Positions 1-5,031 of a stretch of 5,031 nucleotides of DNA are shown here, in pieces (position 1 is the first letter of the stretch; each line of letters starts with the position of its first letter). The DNA is from an uncultured Clostridia bacterium (lineage in GTDB: Bacteria > Bacillota > Clostridia > TANB77 > CAG-508). The position numbers and the translations under genes are program-made. The notes under the pieces are model-generated. The model saw only the letters and a list, made by a program, of their open reading frames with translations. It was not told where the DNA came from and did not search any database. Location of the stretch: NCBI GenBank assembly GCA_948585895.1, contig CAPBNZ010000102.1, positions 1 through 5,031 on the forward strand, written 5' to 3'.

Positions 1-1
1 T

Positions 2-220
2 TCTTTAAGACTGGCTATGGTAGAAGAACTATCAGAAGAAAAAATGCCAATTATTTTAGATGAGGCATTTGCCTATTATGATACAGAAAGACTAAAAAAT
101 ATTTTAAAATATATTCAAAAGAGATTTAAAAATCACCAAATATTAATATTCACTTGTAGCAATAGAGAAAGGGAAATACTAAAAGAATTAAATTATGAAT
201 ATAATTGGATAGAAATGTAA
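2..220 (+). CDS. C-terminal end of SbcC/YhaN-like AAA ATPase (5' end outside window)
   Basis: Only the last 72 codons are present. The frame is open from base 2, before the first ATG at 17, so that ATG is internal and the gene starts outside the window. The visible part is the C-terminal half of an ABC/SMC-type nucleotide-binding domain: a helix SLRLAMVEEL that normally follows the signature motif, then a Walker B strand and catalytic acid (PIILDEAF, D and E adjacent), a D-loop-like YYDTERL, and a final strand LIFTCSNRE. This order and the FTC strand resemble the ends of YhaN/SbcC/RecF-like ATPases, which have long coiled coils and act on DNA ends or in repair. The Walker A motif and coiled coil would lie upstream and cannot be seen. 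The family is fairly sure; the exact member and role are not. The stop is TAA at 218-220. Confidence 0.75.
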   Translation, partial: SLRLAMVEELSEEKMPIILDEAFAYYDTERLKNILKYIQKRFKNHQILIFTCSNREREILKELNYEYNWIEM

Positions 221-227
221 AAAAATG

Positions 228-416
228 AAATGTTACAAATTCAAGTAATAGAGGTGTTTTATATCATTTTGGTAACACTGTGTAAGCCACCAAATGAGCT
301 TTTGGAAAGTGCGATTGGAGCAACCAACTAATTATTCTTTAATTTTATAGGTTGCAATACACAAAGTATAATCGAAATGATATAAAATGCTTTTATTGAT
401 TAGGTTTATAGTATTT
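228..416 (+). ncRNA. Candidate structured RNA or MITE-like element: long imperfect hairpin
   Basis: Seen directly: bases 228-271 pair with 373-416 in register over 44 positions with 31 Watson-Crick pairs, 10 G-U wobbles and 3 mismatches (236/408, 242/402, 245/399). There is an unbroken run of 26 pairs at 246-271/373-398. The helix continues as 272-279/365-372 (6 of 8 paired) and, after a 2-nt bulge, 280-284/358-362. The head can hold two small hairpins, 290-294/301-305 (CCAAA/TTTGG) and 320-325/350-355 (GCAACC/GGTTGC). The wobbles would be A-C mismatches in the complementary RNA, so the fold favours + strand transcription. It starts 8 nt after the ATPase stop and ends before the prfA promoter. 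I see no family motif for a known riboswitch, 6S, SRP or RNase P RNA, and no clear target-site duplication. Alternatives are a decaying MITE or a 3' UTR element of the upstream gene. Confidence 0.45.
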
Positions 417-458
417 ACTATTTAATATTTTTACATGAAATTTATTATATTTATGCTA

Positions 459-487
459 TTGAACAAATATAAAAAATGTAGTATAAT
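459..487 (+). promoter_or_regulatory. Sigma-A-type promoter of prfA
   Basis: A -35 box TTGAAC (459-464) and a perfect -10 box TATAAT (482-487) are separated by 17 bp. Transcription would start near 494 and leave a leader of about 26 nt with the prfA ribosome binding site. It lies about 40 bp downstream of the long hairpin, so prfA can be transcribed independently of it. Confidence 0.8.
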
Positions 488-519
488 ACAAAAAATAAAT
501 TGAAATAAGGAGAAAGTTT

Positions 520-1581
520 ATGTTTGAAAAATTAGAAGCCGTTGAAAAACGATATGAAGAACTAACAAAAATGATTGCAGACCCAGAAATAATAGCAAAC
601 CAAGCAGAATGGCAAAAATTAATGAAAGAACATGCAAGCATAGAAGATATAGTATTAAAATTTAGAGAATATAAAAAAGTAAAAGAATCTATGAGTGAAG
701 CAGAAGAATTAATGCAAGATTCAGAAATGAAAGAATTAGCAGAGACAGAATATTATGAAGCAAAAGAAAAGATACCAAAAATAGAAGAAGAACTAAAAAT
801 TCTATTAATTCCAAAAGACCCAGATGATGATAAAAATATCATGTGCGAAATAAGAGCAGGTGCAGGAGGAGAAGAGGCGGCATTATTTGCAGGAACACTT
901 TTTAGAATGTATACAATGTACTCAGAAAAAAAACATTGGAAATTAGAAGTTTTAAATGAAAATGAAACAGGACTGGGAGGTTATAAAGAAATCTCTTTTA
1001 TGATTACAGGAAAAGGAGTTTATAGTAGACTAAAATTTGAAAGTGGTGTACACAGAGTGCAAAGAGTTCCAGATACAGAAAGTAGTGGGAGAATCCATAC
1101 ATCAACAGCAACTGTTGCTGTGTTACCAGTAGTAGAAGATGTAGAAATAGAAATTAATCCAGCTGACATAAAAATGGAAGTTTTTAGGGCCTCAGGAGCT
1201 GGAGGGCAACATATCAATAAAACTTCATCAGCCGTAAGACTAATTCATGAGCCAACAGGTATCGTTGTGGAATGTCAAACAGAAAGATCACAATTTCAAA
1301 ATAAAGACAACGCAATGAAAATGTTAAGGACAAAGCTTTACGAAATAGAAAAAGAAAAACAAGATAGTGAAATTACAAATGCAAGAAGAACACAAGTAGG
1401 TTCTGGTGATAGAAGTGAGAAAATAAGAACCTATAATTATCCACAGGGAAGAATTACGGATCATCGAATAGGAATGAGTATTTATCAAATGGAAAATTAC
1501 CTAAATGGTGATATTGATGAAATGATAGACAATTTAATTGCAGCAGACAGAGCAGAAAGATTAAAAGGTGAAGATGAATAA
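520..1581 (+). CDS. prfA: Peptide chain release factor 1 (RF1)
   Basis: Class I release factor that enters the ribosomal A site at UAA or UAG and triggers peptidyl-tRNA hydrolysis in the cytoplasm. The product is 353 residues, the normal RF1 length. The N-terminal helical domain covers about residues 1-100. The stop-codon recognition region carries the RF1-type PxT tripeptide as P184-D185-T186, not the SPF of RF2. The catalytic loop follows with GGQ at 228-230 in a GAGGQHINK context; its Gln is the methylation target of PrmC in the family. The conserved GSGDRSEKIRTYNYPQGR block is near residues 294-311. The ATG at 520 has AAGGAG at 507-512, 7 nt upstream. There is no frameshift site, as expected, since autoregulatory frameshifting belongs to RF2. 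The usual partner prmC is not directly upstream here. A ZIP transporter gene follows after 53 bp with no terminator between, so the two are probably co-transcribed. Confidence 0.97.
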   Translation: MFEKLEAVEKRYEELTKMIADPEIIANQAEWQKLMKEHASIEDIVLKFREYKKVKESMSEAEELMQDSEMKELAETEYYEAKEKIPKIEEELKILLIPKDPDDDKNIMCEIRAGAGGEEAALFAGTLFRMYTMYSEKKHWKLEVLNENETGLGGYKEISFMITGKGVYSRLKFESGVHRVQRVPDTESSGRIHTSTATVAVLPVVEDVEIEINPADIKMEVFRASGAGGQHINKTSSAVRLIHEPTGIVVECQTERSQFQNKDNAMKMLRTKLYEIEKEKQDSEITNARRTQVGSGDRSEKIRTYNYPQGRITDHRIGMSIYQMENYLNGDIDEMIDNLIAADRAERLKGEDE

Positions 1582-1620
1582 AATAAAACTCTTTAAAATA
1601 GATATTAATAATATTATTTT

Positions 1621-1637
1621 AAGGAGTTTTTATTGTG
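1621..1637 (+). promoter_or_regulatory. Ribosome binding site and GTG start of the ZIP gene
   Basis: AAGGAG at 1621-1626 lies 8 nt before a GTG at 1635-1637. No ATG in this frame has comparable spacing, and the protein beginning MEEILKTTLLG fits the start of a ZIP transporter whose first membrane helix begins within the first ten residues. This decides for the GTG start. The intergenic stretch 1582-1620 is AT-only in places but has no convincing promoter or terminator. Confidence 0.75.
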
Positions 1638-2246
1638 GAGGAAATTTTAAAAACTACCCTTTTGGGTTTATTTTTTGGAACATTTGGTACGACATTAGGA
1701 GGTATTATAGGTGTCATTATAAAAAAGCACTCAAACAAATTTCTGAGTTTTATATTAGCATTTGCTTCTGGATTAATGATGGCTGTTATATGTTTTGACT
1801 TAATACCAGAAGCCATGGAAATTAGTAGTATAGTAAATGTTATAACAGGTATTATAATAGGAATAGTTGCAATGATATTTTGTGATTTGTTAGTGGAAAA
1901 GAAATCGAATCAAAAGAATAAATTTAAAACAGAAAAGGGTTCGTTACTAAAAACAGGAATTATTGTATCAGTGGGATTAGCTATACATAATTTTCCAGAG
2001 GGATTGGCAATAGGTTCTGGGTTTGAAGCTTCCATGAAGTTAGGACTAAGCTTAGCAATAGCAATTTGTTTACATGATATACCAGAAGGAATATCAATGG
2101 CAATACCAATGAAAAATGGAGGAATGAAAATATCAAAAGTAATATTTTATGTTGTACTATCAGGAATTACGACAGGAATAGGAGCATTTTTTGGTGCTAT
2201 TATAGGTTCTATATCAGAAGCGGTAATTGCAATATGCCTAAGTTTT

Positions 2247-2259
2247 GCAGCACGGTGCA
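2247..2259 (+). other. Frameshift site 1 in the ZIP gene (extra C at 2253, in-frame CGG)
   Basis: In the upstream frame the codons are GCA GCA CGG TGC. Skipping C2253 gives GCA GCA GGT GCA ATG, that is Ala-Ala-Gly-Ala-Met, which continues the expected ZIP helix (FAAGAMLYIV). The read-through must therefore advance by +1. The zero frame meets CGG exactly at the break. Confidence 0.85.
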
Positions 2260-2325
2260 ATGTTATACATTGTATCTGGAGAATTAGTACCAGAAGCAAA
2301 CCATTTATATCATGGAAGAATGACA

Positions 2326-2338
2326 GCTATTCGGAAAT
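2326..2338 (+). other. Frameshift site 2 in the ZIP gene (extra C at 2332, in-frame CGG)
   Basis: In the corrected frame the codons are GCT ATT CGG AAA. Skipping C2332 gives GCT ATT GGA AAT ATA GTA GGA, that is Ala-Ile-Gly-Asn-Ile-Val-Gly, the expected start of the last ZIP helix. As at site 1, the extra base is a C directly before a Gly GGN codon, the zero-frame codon is CGG, and the correction is +1. Confidence 0.85.
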
Positions 2339-2492
2339 ATAGTAGGATTTTTAATTGGAATTTTGGCAACAAGAATTTAGGAATAATCTTTGTTAGTGTT
2401 GAAATAATAGGGGGTACCCTTCTCCTTAATTTCGTTGTATTGGTAATACACAATCAGTATGCGAAAAAATGTTTGAAAAAACTGAAATTGTA

Positions 2493-2521
2493 TTGACTTT
2501 TCGATTTAAAAAATATATAAT
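2493..2521 (+). promoter_or_regulatory. Sigma-A-type promoter of pcrA
   Basis: TTGACT (2493-2498) and a perfect TATAAT (2516-2521) are separated by 17 bp. Transcription would start near 2528, leaving a leader of about 29 nt. The helicase gene is thus likely its own transcription unit, separate from prfA and the ZIP gene. Bases 2381-2490 before it hold no gene and only short weak palindromes. Confidence 0.82.
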
Positions 2522-2556
2522 GACAAACAAAAAAAGAACTTAGAATAGGAGAAAAA

Positions 2557-4866
2557 ATGCAAGATTTATTAAAAGGATTAAACGACAAACAATACGAAGC
2601 CGTAATTAATACACAAGGTCCATGCTTAGTAATTGCTGGTGCAGGAAGTGGAAAAACAAAAGTATTAACCCATAAAATAGCCTATTTAATAGGGGAAAAA
2701 GGAGTAAAGCCATGGGACATATTAGCCATTACATTTACAAATAAAGCTGCAAATGAAATGAAAGAGAGAATTTCTAATTTAGTAGGAGATGCAGCAAAAG
2801 ACATTTGGATGGGAACCTTTCACTCTATATGTGTACGAATTTTAAGAAGATTCATTGATAGAATAGGATTTGACAGCTCTTTTATCATATTTGATACAAC
2901 AGACCAAAGAACATTAATCAAAAGTTGTCTAAAAGACTTAGCCATTGATGACAAATTATTTACGGACAGAAGTGTATTATCTGAAATAAGCAATGCTAAA
3001 AATGAAATGTTAGAACCAGAACAATATACTGCTAGAGCTAATGGTGACTTCAGAAAAGAAAAGATAGCAACTGTATATGAACGATATCAAAAAAGACTAA
3101 GAGAAAACAATGCCATAGACTTTGATGACATTATAAACTATACTATAAAAATTATAATGGAAAATCCAGACGTATTAGAATATTATACAAAAAAATTTCA
3201 ATACGTTTTAGTAGATGAATATCAAGATACCAATAAAGCACAATTTACATTAATTACATTGTTTGCCTCTAAAAATGGAAACATTACAGTAGTAGGAGAT
3301 AATGACCAAGGAATTTATAGTTTTAGAGGAGCAGACATTTCCAATATATTAAACTTTGAAAGAGATTTTCCGGGTACTAAAATTATAAAACTAGAGCAAA
3401 ATTATCGATGTACACAAAACATACTAAAAGCAGCTAATCATGTTATTAAAAACAATGAAGTAAAATACAAAAAAGAACTATGGACACAAAATGACGAAGG
3501 GCATTTGCCACGTGTTTATCAGGCAGACAACGAATATGATGAAGGAGCCTATATAGTAGAACAAATAGAACACTTAAAAAGAGAAGAATACTATAAATAT
3601 TCAGACTTTACCATATTGTATAGAATGAATACACAATCAAGAGCCATTGAAGACATACTAAGAAGAGAAAATATTCCCTATAAAATTATAGGAGGATTAA
3701 AATTCTATGAAAGAAAAGAAATAAAAGACATCATTGCTTATCTAAGGCTTATTCAAAATAATGCAGATAACTTAAGTTTAAAGAGAATTATTAATGAACC
3801 TAAAAGAGGAATTGGAAAAACAAGCCTAGATAAAATAGAGCAATTAGCCATTACAAATGAAACATCTATGTATGAAATAATAAAAAGAGCAGATGAATAT
3901 GCATTAAACAGAGTCTACCTGAATTCAAGAGAATTTATTAACATAATAGAAGAGTTAAAAGACAAAAAAGAGAAACTATCTATTTCAGAATTAATTAAAA
4001 TTACACTAAAAAAATCTGGATATACAAAAGCACTAGAACAAGAAAACAGTATAGAAGCAGAAAATAGAATAGCCAATTTAGAAGAATTTTTAACAGTTGC
4101 TATAGAATTTGAAGAACAATTTGCAGAAAATAGTTTAAGTGAATTTTTAGAGGGAATAACGTTATCAAGCGACTTAGATAATATGGAAGAAAAACAAGAA
4201 TCCGTAACGTTAATGACACTTCACAGTGCCAAAGGATTAGAATTTCCAGTTGTATTTCTAGTAGGGATGGAAGAAGGGATATTTCCAGGACATCAATCTA
4301 TGATGGAACCAAAAGAATTAGAAGAAGAAAGAAGGCTATGTTATGTAGGAATTACAAGAGCTAAAGAAAACCTATTTTTAACTTGTAGTAAACAAAGAAC
4401 CATCTTTGGTTCTACTAGTTATAATCCAATATCAAGATTCCTGCAAGAAATTCCAGAAGAATTATTAGAAGGATATGAAGAAGCATTTGGACAAACTTCG
4501 AACAAACAAGAAATGTTTAAAGATTCTTCTTATACTTGGACTTATGGAAGTAAAAATAATGGCAACATAAAATCTTATACCATAAATGACAAGCAGCCAG
4601 TTATGGCAGCCAAGAGTAGTAATAGCTTTGCCTTTAGAACAGCGGAAAACTTCTTAAATAATTTAGGAAAGAAATCATCCATCCATAGCACAGTAGATTT
4701 ATCCCAATATGAAGCAGGAGTTAGAGTATTTCATAAAAAATTTGGAGAAGGAACCATCAACTTGGTAGAACCAGAAGGGGAAGACTTGAAAGTAGATATT
4801 AATTTTGATAAAGCAGGACACAAAAGGTTAATGGCAAAATTTGCAAACTTAGAAATTATAAAATAA
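2557..4866 (+). CDS. pcrA: ATP-dependent DNA helicase PcrA (UvrD/Rep superfamily 1A)
   Basis: A 3'-5' DNA helicase that in Firmicutes acts in nucleotide excision repair, removes RecA filaments and resolves replication-transcription conflicts. At 769 residues it is slightly longer than the roughly 740 of Bacillus PcrA. Motifs in order: Q motif (LNDKQYEAV, Gln12), Walker A GAGSGKT (28-34, Lys33), Ia TFTNKAANEM (59-68), Ic GTFHS (86-90), Walker B/II DEYQD (220-224), III GDNDQGIYSFRG (247-258, with Gln251 and Arg257), IV QNYR (281-284), V TLHSAKGLEF (554-563), VI GITRAKE (598-604, arginine finger Arg601). All catalytic residues are present. The C-terminal part, residues about 640-710, is a low-conservation linker, followed by a Tudor-like domain (GVRVFHKKFGEGTI, 721-734, to the end) that in PcrA/UvrD contacts RNA polymerase. 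ATG 2557 has AGGAG at 2547-2551, only 5 nt upstream, and the Q motif sits at the usual distance from this start. It has its own promoter and terminator. Confidence 0.97.
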   Translation: MQDLLKGLNDKQYEAVINTQGPCLVIAGAGSGKTKVLTHKIAYLIGEKGVKPWDILAITFTNKAANEMKERISNLVGDAAKDIWMGTFHSICVRILRRFIDRIGFDSSFIIFDTTDQRTLIKSCLKDLAIDDKLFTDRSVLSEISNAKNEMLEPEQYTARANGDFRKEKIATVYERYQKRLRENNAIDFDDIINYTIKIIMENPDVLEYYTKKFQYVLVDEYQDTNKAQFTLITLFASKNGNITVVGDNDQGIYSFRGADISNILNFERDFPGTKIIKLEQNYRCTQNILKAANHVIKNNEVKYKKELWTQNDEGHLPRVYQADNEYDEGAYIVEQIEHLKREEYYKYSDFTILYRMNTQSRAIEDILRRENIPYKIIGGLKFYERKEIKDIIAYLRLIQNNADNLSLKRIINEPKRGIGKTSLDKIEQLAITNETSMYEIIKRADEYALNRVYLNSREFINIIEELKDKKEKLSISELIKITLKKSGYTKALEQENSIEAENRIANLEEFLTVAIEFEEQFAENSLSEFLEGITLSSDLDNMEEKQESVTLMTLHSAKGLEFPVVFLVGMEEGIFPGHQSMMEPKELEEERRLCYVGITRAKENLFLTCSKQRTIFGSTSYNPISRFLQEIPEELLEGYEEAFGQTSNKQEMFKDSSYTWTYGSKNNGNIKSYTINDKQPVMAAKSSNSFAFRTAENFLNNLGKKSSIHSTVDLSQYEAGVRVFHKKFGEGTINLVEPEGEDLKVDINFDKAGHKRLMAKFANLEIIK

Positions 4867-4920
4867 AGTATGATTTATCACAACAAGAAAAAAGAATGAT
4901 GATAGTATTATAAAATATGC

Positions 4921-4966
4921 AAAAATATCCTAGTTAGTAGCTAATAGCTAGGATATTTTTTGTATT
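4921..4966 (+). terminator. Intrinsic terminator of pcrA
   Basis: Bases 4921-4933 pair perfectly with 4948-4960 (13 bp around a CCTAG/CTAGG core). The stem extends by three more pairs, one of them G-U, to 4936/4945, leaving an 8-nt loop. A T-rich tract runs from 4956 to about 4969. The 5' arm starts with a run of A, so the element could also terminate a convergent transcript from the other side. Confidence 0.88.
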
Positions 4967-5000
4967 TTTCAAACCTCTAACATAAAGAAATGATGTCAAC

Positions 5001-5029
5001 TTGATAATAAAATATTAATTTACTATGTT
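5001..5029 (+). promoter_or_regulatory. Possible promoter for the next gene beyond the window
   Basis: TTGATA (5001-5006) and TATGTT (5024-5029) have a 17-bp spacer. The -10 box matches consensus at only four of six bases and the gene it would serve is outside the window. Chance matches are common in such AT-rich DNA. Confidence 0.3.
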
Positions 5030-5031
5030 AT

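Larger units (their letters stand above)
1635..2380 (+). pseudogene. ZIP-family divalent metal transporter, interrupted by two +1 frameshifts
   Basis: ZIP proteins move zinc, iron or manganese into the cytoplasm, while some bacterial members show different directionality. The first 206 residues read in one frame: membrane helices near residues 6-28, 36-57, 65-83, 106-127, 135-156, 167-190 and onward, and the two metal-binding signatures HNFPEG (118-123) and HDIPEG (147-152), both intact. The frame breaks after AICLSFAA at base 2253. The homologous sequence continues in the next frame (GAMLYIVSGELVPEANH and on, 26 residues), then breaks again at 2332 and continues in the third frame for 15 residues (GNIVGFLIGILATRI) to TAG at 2378-2380. 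Removing one C at each break gives a 247-residue protein, normal for the GufA/ZupT-like branch. Without correction the first frame ends at 2342 with an unrelated tail and loses the last two helices. No other decay is seen, so the gene may be a recent pseudogene, a sequence error, or translated by recoding. It follows prfA in a likely operon. Confidence 0.85.

Noticed and set aside
200..205. TATAAT inside the 3' end of the ATPase gene as a promoter for the hairpin RNA
   Set aside because: No acceptable -35 box lies 16-18 bp upstream (the sequence there is TACTAA), and such hexamers are frequent in AT-rich coding DNA.
228..416. Retron msr-msd RNA, because of the long closing stem
   Set aside because: There is no reverse transcriptase gene in the window and I could not identify a priming G with the expected hairpin arrangement.
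1607..1618. Perfect palindrome AATAATATTATT between prfA and the ZIP gene
   Set aside because: It is entirely A and T, short and unremarkable at this base composition. It is neither a terminator nor a recognisable operator.
1568..1798. Open frame overlapping the end of prfA and the start of the ZIP gene (76 codons)
   Set aside because: It lies in another frame over the well-supported ZIP N-terminus, has no ribosome binding site of note and its product resembles nothing.
2409..2450. Short palindromes: AGGG-GGTA-CCCT at 2409-2420 and TGTATT-GGT-AATACA at 2436-2450
   Set aside because: Considered as a terminator for the ZIP gene. The stems are only 4 and 6 bp and neither is followed by a T tract, so termination is not supported.
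2245..2496. Open frame starting at TTG 2245 with an 83-residue product
   Set aside because: Its first part is the second segment of the frameshifted ZIP protein and the rest, after 2332, is out-of-frame read-through into the pcrA promoter region. It is not a separate gene.

Overview
This is AT-rich, A-biased DNA from a low-GC Gram-positive bacterium, most likely a member of the Clostridia. The clues are AGA and ATA codon preference, strong AGGAG-type ribosome binding sites, near-consensus sigma-A promoters with 17-bp spacers, and a ZIP metal transporter gene directly after prfA, an order I associate with Clostridium-like genomes (from memory, not checked). Every recognisable gene reads on the + strand.

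Layout: (1) Bases 2-220 are the 3' end of an SbcC/YhaN-like P-loop ATPase gene cut by the window edge. (2) Bases 221-458 contain no gene, but bases 228-416 can fold into one very long imperfect helix of about 50 base pairs around a small branched head. Ten of its thirteen non-Watson-Crick positions in the outer 44 are G-U wobbles, which suggests a + strand structured RNA or a transcribed MITE-like element. (3) A promoter at 459-487 drives prfA (peptide chain release factor 1, 520-1581), followed after 53 bp by a ZIP-family divalent metal transporter (1635-2380). (4) After a short gap with a second strong promoter (2493-2521) comes pcrA (UvrD/PcrA superfamily 1 DNA helicase, 2557-4866), closed by a clear intrinsic terminator (4921-4966). 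The final 65 bp hold no gene and perhaps the promoter of the next one.

The genes are housekeeping: translation termination, metal uptake, DNA repair and transcription-replication conflict. Two things are not ordinary. The ZIP reading frame is broken twice, each time by one extra C directly before a Gly GGN codon, so that each break puts CGG in frame. Those are the only two in-frame CGG codons in the window's genes, and skipping one base at each restores a full 247-residue ZIP protein. This is either a young pseudogene, sequence error, or +1 recoding at a rare or unassigned CGG codon. The second oddity is the long wobble-rich hairpin upstream of prfA, which I could not match to a known RNA family.
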